A stretch of DNA of 64,000 nt from Lautropia sp. (lineage in GTDB: Bacteria; Pseudomonadota; Gammaproteobacteria; Burkholderiales; Burkholderiaceae_E): NCBI GenBank assembly GCA_030532895.1, contig JAUNKF010000001.1, positions 124,001 to 188,000 on the forward strand, given 5' to 3'. Position 1 is the first letter of the stretch. The number at the start of each line of letters is the position of its first letter. The position numbers and the translations under genes were made by a program. This document shows positions 16,496-24,818 of this stretch, one piece after another. Below the pieces are notes generated by a model that worked only from the letters and a program-made list of their open reading frames with translations, did no database searches and had not been told where the DNA came from.

Positions 16496-19468
16496 ATGCA
16501 ACATATTTTCCGAACGAATTGCCTGATGAAGCCTGCGACAGCCACGCCTTCCGTCCCCCCCCAAACACCAGCCTCCAACACGCTGACGCTTCGCAGCGCC
16601 GACATGGCAGCCACCTGGCGCACCTGGCGCTTTCTCGGGGTGGCACACGTGGCCGGCTTGTTGATTTTCATCGCCATGATGGCGGGCTTTCTCTGGTATG
16701 TCAGCTCGGTGGAAAAGCAGGAGCGCCAGAACGCGCTCAAGCGTGACACCGACTGGGCACAGCAATCACTGAAACTGTCCTTGCGTGAACTGCAGGACAA
16801 CCTTTCCCGTCTGGGGCCGCTGTGGGTCGCCCGACAGGGAAAGTCCTCATTGCAGCCCACCAGCTCCCAAAGCCCTGACAGCTTCATGGAAAGCCATCCG
16901 CAAACGCGCTATCTGGCGCTGACGACCCCTGATGGCCGCATTGCCTCGGTGTATACAGCCCCCGGTGCACTGATCGGCAATGGCCTCGAAGCCGGAGACA
17001 TCACCAAAACCGGCAGCACGATCCTGCTGCCGGCCTTCGAGCGCTCGCGCCCCGATTCGGCACGACAGGCCGCCTATCAAAGCAGCCGGCAATCCTGGCA
17101 GGCCCGCTATTCCAAACCGCTGCTCATTCCCGGTGGTGAAGTCATCACCGAGCTTTATCTGCCGATCATTCAAGGACGGCGCCTCACCGGCATCCTGATT
17201 GCCGGCATCGGCCTGGAACGGCTACTGCTCACGGCCGTGCCCACCAATGTGCGCGCCAAGTACCGCTTCAGCCTGGTCGACGCCCACGGCAACGGCCTGA
17301 TCAGTACGGTATCGAACCGAAAAATCGATACGGTCTCGAATTATGCGCTGCCATTGCATCCCCCTGGCGGCGGCTTGCTGTTGCGAGCCATCCCCTACAC
17401 GGAAGACAAGCCGGGTCTGGCCGAACGGATGACGCAGCTGGGCCTTTTCGCCCTGTCGCTCACTTCGATCCTGTCGCTGATCCAGCTATGGCGCAGTGCA
17501 CACGAGCGTTTTCGGATCGAGGCCGAGCGTGACCGGCTTTTTCTGCTCTCTCAGGACGTGTTCTGCGTCATCCGTCCCGATGGCACGCTCGTGCGCGGCA
17601 ACCCCGCTTTCATCGAATATTTTGGCGCCAACACGACGAATACCCGTTTCTGGGATCATGTCCATCCCGATGACCGGGCTGATGCCATCCAGACGCTGAG
17701 CAGCACCGACGAATACATCGGCCCACTGGAATGCCGTGTCCGCTATCGAAATGCATGGCGCTGGCTGAGCTGGTCGATCAGCGTCGATCGCCGCTCACCG
17801 GAAGTCCTGCTGTATGCGGTGGCACACGACATCACGGCCCGCAAGCACATCGAGCATGCCCTCACGACCGAGACCACCTTCCGGCGGGCGATGGAGGACT
17901 CGATCAGTACCGGCATGCGCGTCATCGACCACGATGGACGCATCACCTATGTGAACCGGGCCTTCTGCCAGTTGCTGGGCTTCTCCGAGGCGGAGCTGGT
18001 CGGACAGCTCCCCCCCTATCCTTACTGGATTCCCGAAGAGCACGAGCTGAATCTCACCCACCTGAACGTGATCATCTCGGGCCGATCCCCCCATTCAGGC
18101 ATCCAGACGCGCGTCAAGCACAAGGACGGGCGCATCATCGATGTGCGGCTCTATGTCTCTCCCCTCATCGATGATCAGGGTCAACAAGCCGGCTGGATGA
18201 CCTCCGTCACGGACATCACCGAGCCAAATCGCATCCGCGCCGAGCTGAGTGCGGCGCACGAGCGCTTCAACACCGTGCTGAACGAGCTGGGCTCAGCCGT
18301 CTCGGTGGCCTCGATCCAGCCACGGGCCACTGCCCTGCACCCTGCTTTTCCTGCGCCGGTTTTTCCTGATCCCACATCGGCCGTGGCCAGCGCACCTGCC
18401 GCAGGCAGCAACCCGGACACGGGCATCGAAAGCCTGCCTCTGCCGGCACGAACCGTGGCAGAAGAAGTCCAACCCACCCTGCTCTTTTGCAACCGGCAGT
18501 ATCGCGCCCTGTTCGGTGAACACATCGATGGCCATCTGGCACTGCAACAAGGCTGGCCGGTGACCGATCACTGGGTGAGCGAGGAAGTTCACGTGCCAGG
18601 AATCGACCGCTGGTTCGAGGTTCGGGTGCAGCTGATCCGCTGGGTGGATGGGCAGACGGCCCAACTGGTGGTGGCCACCGACATCACAGCCCTGCGCCCG
18701 ATCTGGGAACAGCAAAAGCAGCAGCAGGAGCAGCTGCAGCAAACGGCACGTCTGGTGACGATGGGCGAGATGGCGTCCTCGATCGCCCACGAGTTGAACC
18801 AACCCCTGGCAGCCATCAGCAATTACAGCATGGGTCTGTCGGCACGGCTGCGTCAGCCGGCCAGCCTGGAACCGGCGCAGGTATCGGAGACGCTCGAAAA
18901 GATTGCCAAACAGGCCCAACGGGCCGCTGCGGTGATCCGGCGAGTGCGGGAGTTCGTGAAACGGCATGTCGCCGAACAGCAGATCGTGACGGTGGATGCC
19001 ATTCTCACCGACGCCCTGGCACTTGCCGAGATTGCAGCCAAGCGTCACGGCGTGGCCATCTCGATCCAGGTCGATCCCAGCCTGCCACTGCTCCATGCCG
19101 ATCGGATCCTGATCGAACAAGTGCTGCTGAACCTCCTGAAGAACGCCATCGACGCGATGCGTGGCATGCCTCACCCGGCACTGACACTCAGTGTTCGCGC
19201 GCAGGATGATCAAGTGGAATTCGCCGTGGCCGACCGGGGCCCCGGCCTGGCCGAAGAGATGCAGAACAAGGTCTTCGAGCCATTCTTCACCACCAAGTCC
19301 GAGGGCATGGGCATGGGCCTCAACATCTGCCGCTCGATCATCGAATCGCACGCAGGACGGCTCTGGGTTGAGCCTAATCAACCTCACGGCTGCATTTTCC
19401 GCTTCAATCTGCCTTCATGCGAGCCGGATTCACCGATAATGAATGCCTCAGAAGTCCAATCGGCATGA
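16496..19468 (+). CDS. Membrane sensor histidine kinase with PAS domains
   Basis: About 990 residues. A transmembrane helix near residues 45-65 (FLGVAHVAGLLIFIAMMAGFL) is followed by a periplasmic region of about 240 residues and a second helix (LGLFALSLTSILSLIQL). Next come PAS domains (VFCVIRPDGTLVRGNPAFIEYFG; GMRVIDHDGRITYVNRAFCQLLGFSEAELVGQ) and a third, PAS-like segment interrupted by an Ala/Pro-rich stretch. The HisKA box is GEMASSIAHELNQPLAAISNYS with phospho-His near residue 765. The ATPase domain has NLLKNAIDAMRG and DRGPGLAEEMQNKVFEPFFTTK. The ATG at 16496 has AGGA seven bases upstream; a TTG at 16439 and an ATG at 16526 are alternatives. It pairs with the FixJ-type regulator downstream. 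The stimulus is unknown. Confidence 0.88.
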   Translation: MQHIFRTNCLMKPATATPSVPPQTPASNTLTLRSADMAATWRTWRFLGVAHVAGLLIFIAMMAGFLWYVSSVEKQERQNALKRDTDWAQQSLKLSLRELQDNLSRLGPLWVARQGKSSLQPTSSQSPDSFMESHPQTRYLALTTPDGRIASVYTAPGALIGNGLEAGDITKTGSTILLPAFERSRPDSARQAAYQSSRQSWQARYSKPLLIPGGEVITELYLPIIQGRRLTGILIAGIGLERLLLTAVPTNVRAKYRFSLVDAHGNGLISTVSNRKIDTVSNYALPLHPPGGGLLLRAIPYTEDKPGLAERMTQLGLFALSLTSILSLIQLWRSAHERFRIEAERDRLFLLSQDVFCVIRPDGTLVRGNPAFIEYFGANTTNTRFWDHVHPDDRADAIQTLSSTDEYIGPLECRVRYRNAWRWLSWSISVDRRSPEVLLYAVAHDITARKHIEHALTTETTFRRAMEDSISTGMRVIDHDGRITYVNRAFCQLLGFSEAELVGQLPPYPYWIPEEHELNLTHLNVIISGRSPHSGIQTRVKHKDGRIIDVRLYVSPLIDDQGQQAGWMTSVTDITEPNRIRAELSAAHERFNTVLNELGSAVSVASIQPRATALHPAFPAPVFPDPTSAVASAPAAGSNPDTGIESLPLPARTVAEEVQPTLLFCNRQYRALFGEHIDGHLALQQGWPVTDHWVSEEVHVPGIDRWFEVRVQLIRWVDGQTAQLVVATDITALRPIWEQQKQQQEQLQQTARLVTMGEMASSIAHELNQPLAAISNYSMGLSARLRQPASLEPAQVSETLEKIAKQAQRAAAVIRRVREFVKRHVAEQQIVTVDAILTDALALAEIAAKRHGVAISIQVDPSLPLLHADRILIEQVLLNLLKNAIDAMRGMPHPALTLSVRAQDDQVEFAVADRGPGLAEEMQNKVFEPFFTTKSEGMGMGLNICRSIIESHAGRLWVEPNQPHGCIFRFNLPSCEPDSPIMNASEVQSA

Positions 19469-19490
19469 CCCCGTCCGGTGCGTGCCATGA

Positions 19491-19545
19491 CGGTGCGTGC
19501 CATGAGCTTGATCGACGGGGACGATCCAGCTCATGGCACGCACCG
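19491..19545 (+). other. Long hairpin between sensor kinase and response regulator genes
   Basis: A perfect 18-base-pair outer stem has its left arm at 19491-19508 and its right arm at 19528-19545; the core reads GGTGCGTGCCATGAGCT. One mismatch follows, then an inner GATCG/CGATC stem and a seven-base loop. A direct partial copy of the left arm (GGTGCGTGCCATGA) lies just upstream at 19478-19490. GGTTT follows the right arm, without a strong T-run. It fills the 127-base gap in the operon and could be an attenuator, a processing site or a dispersed repeat. Confidence 0.7.
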
Positions 19546-19595
19546 GGTTTCAACCCGCATCGACCCTCTGTTCTCCGTTTTCTATCCGTGTTCCT

Positions 19596-20243
19596 ATGAT
19601 GTCTACACAGAACCCTAACGCCGTAGCCTCCCCCGCCCCGGAAAAGTATGTCTACATCGTCGACGACGATGAAGCCGTCCGGGATTCGCTGCGATGGTTG
19701 CTCGAGGGCAACGGCTTCAATGTACGCACCTTCAACAGCGCCGAATCTTTCCTCAGAACCTACACCCCGGGCCATTTTGCCTGCCTGATCCTCGATGTCC
19801 GCATGGGCGGCATGAGCGGCATCGAGCTGCATGACGAGCTGCTGCGGCAGAATTACGAGCTGCCGCTGATCTTCATGACAGGCCATGGCGACGTGCAGAT
19901 GGCGGTAGCCCGGATGAAGCTGGGTGCCGTGGACTTTCTCGAAAAGCCCTTCGACGACCAGCAACTGATCGGCACGGTCAACAACGCCTTCAAGCAACTC
20001 GAAGAGCAGCAATCAAGCACGCAAAAGCGTGAGCAGTACCAGACGCTGCTGGCCCGGCTCACCCCCCGCGAGCAACAGGTGTTGGAGCTGATTGCCGCCG
20101 GGCGACTCAACAAGCAGATCGCCGGCGACCTGTCGATCAGCATCAAGACCGTCGAGGCCCACCGCGCCAACATCATGGACAAGTTCGAGGTGCGCACGAT
20201 GGCCGACCTGATGCGCCGCTTCCTGAGCGGCAACAACCAGTAA
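19596..20243 (+). CDS. FixJ/TodT-type response regulator (NarL/LuxR output)
   Basis: This 215-residue regulator has a receiver domain: acidic pocket VYIVDDDEAVRDSL, phospho-acceptor Asp in ACLILDVRMGGMSG, and Thr and Lys in FMTGHGD and FLEKPF. The LuxR-type helix-turn-helix is LTPREQQVLELIAAGRLNKQIAGDLSISIKTVEAHRANIMDKF. It is paired with the upstream histidine kinase. Neither of the two adjacent ATGs (19596, 19599) has a strong ribosome-binding site. The divergent pyruvate dehydrogenase operon is a plausible target by position only. Confidence 0.9.
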   Translation: MMSTQNPNAVASPAPEKYVYIVDDDEAVRDSLRWLLEGNGFNVRTFNSAESFLRTYTPGHFACLILDVRMGGMSGIELHDELLRQNYELPLIFMTGHGDVQMAVARMKLGAVDFLEKPFDDQQLIGTVNNAFKQLEEQQSSTQKREQYQTLLARLTPREQQVLELIAAGRLNKQIAGDLSISIKTVEAHRANIMDKFEVRTMADLMRRFLSGNNQ

Positions 20244-20450
20244 GCACGCCCCCCACGTGAGCGAACGTTCACCCAGGCAGCGCAGGGCAAACAGCCACTG
20301 AGGCGTCCCGCGCTGCCGCCAAAACTGCCTGCTGACAGGGCAGTACACGCCGCCGAGGCTCAAACCCTTCGCAAGCCTCGCAACGCCGTCAGCGTGCGGT
20401 TTCGCGGCCAACCAACCCTTGACAGCCCCGGCGAGCGGACATGACACGCG

Positions 20451-20855
20451 CTATGCGCCCGGCTGGTCTTTGGCGGCGGGCTGTGCAGCCAGGCCCGCAT
20501 CCGGCCGCGTCCAGATCCAGAGGGCGGCGACGAGCGTGATGATCACGATGACATGTGCCAAGGGCTGACGGATCAGCAACCAGCTGCTGATGGCACTCGC
20601 CGCCAGGCTGAGGCTCGCCACCCACTTCGCACGCCGCGGGATGGCCCGGCGCTCACGCCAGGCTCGCAGTATCGGCCCCGTGCGAGGATGGGCCAGCAGA
20701 CGCTGTTCCCATGCGGGATTGGCTCGGGCGAAACAACATGCGGCCAGCAGCAGAAAAGGCGTAGTCGGCAGCCCCGGCAGCGGAATGCCGGCCAGCCCCA
20801 ACAGCAAAGCCAGCAGCCCCACCCCTTGCAGCAACCAGCGCCAGCCCTGTTTCAT
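20451..20855 (-). CDS. DUF454 (YbaN-like) inner-membrane protein
   Basis: This small membrane protein of about 134 residues matches the DUF454 pattern: LLGLAGIPLPGLPTTPFLLLAACCFARANPAWEQRLLAHPRTGPILRAWRE, followed by two hydrophobic helices. Its function is not established. The ATG at 20855 starts directly before the first helix (MKQGWRWLLQGVGLLALLLGL). An earlier start at 20924 would add 23 hydrophilic residues. The 200-base gap after the response regulator (20244-20450) holds nothing clear. Confidence 0.8.
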   Translation of the reverse strand: MKQGWRWLLQGVGLLALLLGLAGIPLPGLPTTPFLLLAACCFARANPAWEQRLLAHPRTGPILRAWRERRAIPRRAKWVASLSLAASAISSWLLIRQPLAHVIVIITLVAALWIWTRPDAGLAAQPAAKDQPGA

Positions 20856-20939
20856 CACCACCGCCCCCGTCGCCCTGTTTTCACCCGAACCACCTCGATT
20901 CACCGTCCGGCTATCATCGCCCATTTTGTCGCGCCAATG

Positions 20940-20974
20940 AAAAAAGGGCTGACCTCGTCAGAGATCAGCCCTTT
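20940..20974 (-). terminator. Rho-independent terminator of the tRNA-Arg gene
   Basis: On the minus strand AAAGGGCTGA (complement of 20965-20974) pairs with TCAGCCCTTT (complement of 20943-20952) around a 12-base loop, followed by a short T-run. It lies 8 bases beyond the tRNA 3' end. Confidence 0.85.
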
Positions 20975-20982
20975 GGAATGGG

Positions 20983-21059
20983 TGGCGCGCCCGGCAGGAT
21001 TCGAACCCACGACCCCTTGGTTCGTAGCCAAGTACTCTATCCAACTGAGCTACGGGCGC
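20983..21059 (-). tRNA. tRNA-Arg (anticodon ACG)
   Basis: The 77-base gene on the minus strand forms a full cloverleaf. The acceptor stem is GCGCCCG with CGGGCGC, the D-arm contains AGCTCAGTTGGATAGAG, the anticodon loop CTACGAA lies between CTTGG and CCAAG, and the T-arm contains GTTCGAATCC. The discriminator is G, and CCA is encoded at the 3' end. Anticodon ACG, read as ICG, decodes CGU/CGC/CGA arginine codons. Confidence 0.97.
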
Positions 21060-21561
21060 AGCGCGAGATGGATATTAACACGGGTTTGGAAAAAAGGGCG
21101 CGTTTCAGCAGATTTTTGTCAAATATCTTTTCTAAAACAGAAAAAGACACAATTATTTTCAGTTTATCGCGTTGTCTGCCTATTAAACAGGCAAATATCG
21201 AGCTATGTTCTTCGGTTTGGGCGAAGCTGAAAGCAAAATCTGGACGAGCTGTGCGCCCGGCGGTCACCCACCTGCCTGCTTGCCTGCGACGTTGCACGTT
21301 GCACGTTGGGTCTCAGGTGTCGATCGAGTGTCGGGTGTTTGAAATACCAACTGAAACATGCCAGACCATACCTGCCGGCAATGGCTGCGGTAGACTTTCA
21401 TCTCAGTGGCAGCGCACACGCTCAACATGGGTATGCGCCCGTGGAAACGACAGCCCGCCGAGGTGCCTGGACGGCCGAACCAGCCGCACCGAGTGCCACC
21501 GGCCCCGGCGCCCTTTCCCGCCCCTGACGCACCGAGCAAGAACATCTCGAAGGAAAATGGT
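21060..21561. other. AT-richer intergenic region upstream of tRNA-Arg and the DapA-like gene
   Basis: The first 170 bases are clearly lower in GC than the surroundings, as expected for a strong promoter. On the minus strand TAATAT (complement of 21072-21077) sits about 13 bases from the tRNA 5' end as a likely -10, and TTGACA further upstream is too distant to be its -35. A short direct repeat of GTTGCAC occurs around 21293-21306. An open frame from 21406 continues into the DapA-like gene, but its N-terminal part has no family match. Confidence 0.4.
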
Positions 21562-22548
21562 TTGAATCTGAACTGGAATGATCGCGCCCTGATCACGACA
21601 TCGACCCGTGGCGTTTTTGCCGAAGCCGTTTCATCGTTCACCGACGATGGCACGCTGGATCTCGATGGCATCCGTGCACAGATGGACTTTTTCGTGGCAG
21701 CCGGCGCCAGTGGCGTGCTGCTGCTCGGCTCATACGCCGAAGCCGACAAACTGACGAATGACGAGCGTCTGTCCGTCGTTCGCGCCAGCATCCGCCACCT
21801 GAACGGCCGTATCCCGGCCATCGTCGATATCACCGAGCCAGGTATCGACAACCTGGCCCTGCTGGGCCGCCGTGTCATGGATGCCGGTGCTGCCGGCGTG
21901 CGCATCAGCCCTGATGTCACGCTGAAAACCGACGAGGACATCTACGCCTACTTCGACCGGCTCAGCCAGCGCCTGGGTGAGATCCCGTGGTTGCTGCACG
22001 ACCAGCCCGAGCACACCGGTGTGCATATCGCTCCCTATCTGGTCATCCGGATGCTGCAGGATTTTGAAAAGATGGTCGGCATCTGCCAGGGGCTGGGTTC
22101 GGGTCTGGACAAGACCGTGGCCCTGCGTGAGGCAGAAACGAAGGGTATCCGACGTTTGGCCCTCTTTGAAGGCAATCAGGGCTTGCACTTCCCGCAAGCG
22201 CTCGACCGCACAGTGGACGGTGCCTTCAGTGCCTTCGCCTATCCGGAAGCCCTGATCAAGCTGCAGGAGCTGCACGAAGCCGGCAAGCGCGATGACGCAG
22301 AAGACATCTTCGATGCCTACCTGCCGCTGATGCGCCACCAGCAGCAGATCAACATCGGCCAGGCCGTCCTGAAGCACCTCCTGAAGCTGCGCGGCATCAT
22401 CCGCAGTGATCGGCTTCGTGAACCGGCCCGTCGTCTGGACACGGTCGAAGAGCAGGACATCGAGCGGCTGGTGCGTCGCATGGATCGACGCACCCGTCAG
22501 CTCGGCATCGGTCTGCCGGTCAATTGGGCGCAGCAACGCCAAGGCTGA
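21562..22548 (+). CDS. Dihydrodipicolinate synthase/N-acetylneuraminate lyase-family protein without the catalytic lysine
   Basis: This (beta/alpha)8 protein of the DapA/NanA family has about 328 residues. LDLDGIRAQMDFFVAAGASGVLLLGSYAEADKLTNDERLSVV matches the N-terminal family block, but the GTTGE motif reads GSYAE. The Tyr of the usual YNxP segment is His146 (LLHDQPEHTGV). The Schiff-base Lys of the usual GIKE block is replaced: the sequence reads MVGICQGLGS, with Cys175 at that position. The protein therefore cannot use the standard aldolase mechanism. TTG at 21562 is preferred because AAGGA lies seven bases upstream and the fold begins there. An ATG at 21406 would add 52 unmatched residues. 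Confidence 0.75.
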   Translation: MNLNWNDRALITTSTRGVFAEAVSSFTDDGTLDLDGIRAQMDFFVAAGASGVLLLGSYAEADKLTNDERLSVVRASIRHLNGRIPAIVDITEPGIDNLALLGRRVMDAGAAGVRISPDVTLKTDEDIYAYFDRLSQRLGEIPWLLHDQPEHTGVHIAPYLVIRMLQDFEKMVGICQGLGSGLDKTVALREAETKGIRRLALFEGNQGLHFPQALDRTVDGAFSAFAYPEALIKLQELHEAGKRDDAEDIFDAYLPLMRHQQQINIGQAVLKHLLKLRGIIRSDRLREPARRLDTVEEQDIERLVRRMDRRTRQLGIGLPVNWAQQRQG

Positions 22549-22587
22549 GCCGCGTGGCCCTTCTGGCTCGGACTTGAAGCATGTTGG

Positions 22588-22606
22588 CGCCCCCCGAGAA
22601 GGGGCG
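22588..22606 (+). terminator. GC-rich hairpin downstream of the DapA-like gene
   Basis: CGCCCC (22588-22593) and GGGGCG (22601-22606) form a short stem 40 bases after the stop codon. No T-run follows, so termination here is only likely. A run of ten C residues lies further on, at about 22679-22688, between the two convergent genes. Confidence 0.35.
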
Positions 22607-22775
22607 TCGCGGTCAGGCGGGCATGAATGCAGCTCGCCTGCTCGCCTGCAACCACAGGATCCGCACGCTCCGCTGCTGCCCCCCCCCCGTGCCGTGCGGC
22701 GGGCTTGGCCAGGACGAATCCGGGCATCGGCACATGCCCGGCATCACATGCCATACACGCCACACACGTTCAGGT

Positions 22776-23510
22776 CTAATTCGACGACCGGGCCTCCGTA
22801 GCGCTGCGCGCCTGAGCCGAAGATCCAGCGTCCTTGGGCCCAGCCTCCTTCGGCACCCTCACCTGCCGGGTTTGCCCATTCGGCCCCGGAAAATCCTGAA
22901 AGAGCGCTCGCACGAGCCAGGGCATCGCGTTGTTCGTGGCACCGTCTTCCGATGACGATACGACCTTGCCTTCATAGACCCGCGCCGGCTTGCCCGGTTG
23001 CGGCACCCGGCTCGTCATCGTGAGCTTCAGCTCATGGCGGTAGATGGTGCGCAAATAGCTCGAATAGCCGATCACGTCATAGCCGTAGACTGGTACCGAA
23101 TCCCAGACCTCCACGCGCTGCCCATTGGCGTCGATGCGCTCACGACGCACCAGGTTCATGCCCTGAAAGACATAACCATACTGCGGTTGCGTGTAACGCA
23201 CTGGGCGGCCAGCGTCCGTGCCGTAAGCCAGCTCGACCTTCAGATCAGCCTCGGCCCCAGCTTCAAGCAAGCCGTGCGTCGACAACTGCTGGCGCACCAT
23301 CGAGGCATACGCCTGGTATTCGAGGCTTTCCTGCTGCTCGTCCGTCGGTGAAAAACGGAAGCTCAAGCCCTTCAACGGCTGATCAGGCTGGTGATAGCTC
23401 GTCACCTCGGCCCCAAAATACGTGGCGCACCCGGAGAGTGACAGCAGCAGCCCGGCACCCAGTGCCCATCCAGACGAACGCATGCGGGAAACGACAAAGC
23501 CTGTGGTCAC
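22776..23510 (-). CDS. DUF4136-type outer-membrane lipoprotein
   Basis: This 244-residue protein has a lipoprotein signal peptide ending in LLSLSGC near residue 28. The body fits DUF4136: a YFGAEVTSYH start, then KGLSFRFSPTDEQQESLEYQAYASMVRQQLSTHGLLEA and DLKVELAYG, then alternating Tyr-rich strands. A GTG start at 23510 has GGGAGGGG just upstream and gives a normal signal peptide. TTG at 23531 and ATG at 23483 are alternatives. The C-terminal 35 residues are Ala/Ser/Lys-rich and probably disordered. Function unknown. Confidence 0.78.
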   Translation of the reverse strand: MTTGFVVSRMRSSGWALGAGLLLSLSGCATYFGAEVTSYHQPDQPLKGLSFRFSPTDEQQESLEYQAYASMVRQQLSTHGLLEAGAEADLKVELAYGTDAGRPVRYTQPQYGYVFQGMNLVRRERIDANGQRVEVWDSVPVYGYDVIGYSSYLRTIYRHELKLTMTSRVPQPGKPARVYEGKVVSSSEDGATNNAMPWLVRALFQDFPGPNGQTRQVRVPKEAGPKDAGSSAQARSATEARSSN

Positions 23511-23675
23511 GAGACCCCTCCCTGCCTTCAAGGCAAGTCAGAAAAACGACATCATACCCGTGAGGCTTGCCCCCACGACGACAAAGCCTGCCCTCACAGT
23601 ACACGGTTGCGGGCCGGCCCTCGGCTCGAGGCATTTTTCTGATAGGCTTTCGGCTGATTTTTTCCCTCATCTGCC

Positions 23676-24812
23676 ATGCCCATGAGCACCGCCTGTACCC
23701 GTGTCGCCCACCCCACGATCGAGCTTCACCAGTTCATTGCCCTGAAGCCCGGCCCGCGGCTGCTGATCCTGGGCGGGGTGCATGGTAATGAAACCGCTGG
23801 CCCCGTCGCCATCCGCCAAATCCTCGCCGAGTTTGCCGAAGGCAGGCGCCAGCTCGAACGCGGCGTGCTGAGCTTCGTGCCGGTGGCCAACCCGGTAGCC
23901 TGGGCACGCGCCCAGCGTGAAGGCGACCGGAACCTGAACCGTGATTTCCGCCCCAGCATCTCACCCGAAACGGCCGAAGACCGTGTGGCCACGCGGCTTG
24001 CACCGATCCTTGCCCAGCACGATGTGCTGGTCGACCTGCACACCTTTTCAGCCCCCGGCGAGGCATTCGTCTTCTTTGGCCCGGCCAACAATCAGGATGA
24101 GCTTGAACCGTTCTCACTGGCCGAAGCCGAAGAACGACTCGCCCAGGCCATCGGCCCGAAACGCCTTGTCTATGGATGGCTCTCGGCCTATGCCAAGGGC
24201 GTTCGTCGGCGAGACAACGGCAGTGTCGCCTATGGCGTGGGTACCACCGAGTACATGCGGGCGCATGGAGGCTATGCCGTCACGGTCGAATGCGGCCAGC
24301 ATCTCGACCCCAATGCCCCGGCCGTGGCACGCGCCGCCATCGGCCATGCGCTCGAAGCGCTGGGCATGGGCGGCAGGTGCCTCGACGATGAAGGCGCTAG
24401 GGAAGCTTCTCCCGCCACCCAGGCGATCAGCGAAGCCTCCCCGACCGATCAGGACGAGCAGGCGCCCATGACCACGCCACCGGCAGAGTGCGACGGGCTG
24501 GAGCTGATCGAACTCTTCGACGTGTTCGACCGCCACTCAACCGACGACCATTTCGAGCGCAGCTGGCGCTCCTTCGACCGGGTCAGGGCCGGCGAGGTGA
24601 TCGCCCGACGCGCCAATGGCGAGGCGCTGACGGCCCCTGAGGATGGCTATGTGGTGTTTCCGAACCCCGGCACGCCACCAGGGCGTGAATGGTTCTACTT
24701 TGCCCGCCCCGGCAAACGCCGATTGGCGCCGCCTGCAGGCCGAGGCAACGGCATCCAGCCCGCACCAGATGCACGCCCCGAGGGGCTGTCGCCGCGACGA
24801 ACCCGTGCATAA
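23676..24812 (+). CDS. Succinylglutamate desuccinylase/aspartoacylase-family zinc hydrolase
   Basis: The 378-residue protein carries the M14-like zinc-site pattern LILGGVHGNETAGP (His and Glu ligands) near residue 35, NRDFRP, the downstream DLHTFSAPGEAF with the third ligand, and a VECGQH block with the catalytic Glu. The C-terminal region from EASPATQAIS to the end is an extra domain containing GDxxxA-like sugar-binding turns, as seen in the AstE/AspA family. It likely deacylates an N-acyl amino acid or a related amide. It is convergent with the SGNH hydrolase gene, six bases apart. The physiological substrate is unknown. Confidence 0.83.
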   Translation: MPMSTACTRVAHPTIELHQFIALKPGPRLLILGGVHGNETAGPVAIRQILAEFAEGRRQLERGVLSFVPVANPVAWARAQREGDRNLNRDFRPSISPETAEDRVATRLAPILAQHDVLVDLHTFSAPGEAFVFFGPANNQDELEPFSLAEAEERLAQAIGPKRLVYGWLSAYAKGVRRRDNGSVAYGVGTTEYMRAHGGYAVTVECGQHLDPNAPAVARAAIGHALEALGMGGRCLDDEGAREASPATQAISEASPTDQDEQAPMTTPPAECDGLELIELFDVFDRHSTDDHFERSWRSFDRVRAGEVIARRANGEALTAPEDGYVVFPNPGTPPGREWFYFARPGKRRLAPPAGRGNGIQPAPDARPEGLSPRRTRA

Positions 24813-24818
24813 CACGCG

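Noticed and set aside
22679-22688. Run of ten C residues as a phase-variable tract
   Set aside because: It lies in the gap between two convergent genes and not in a promoter or reading frame, so no switching effect is evident.
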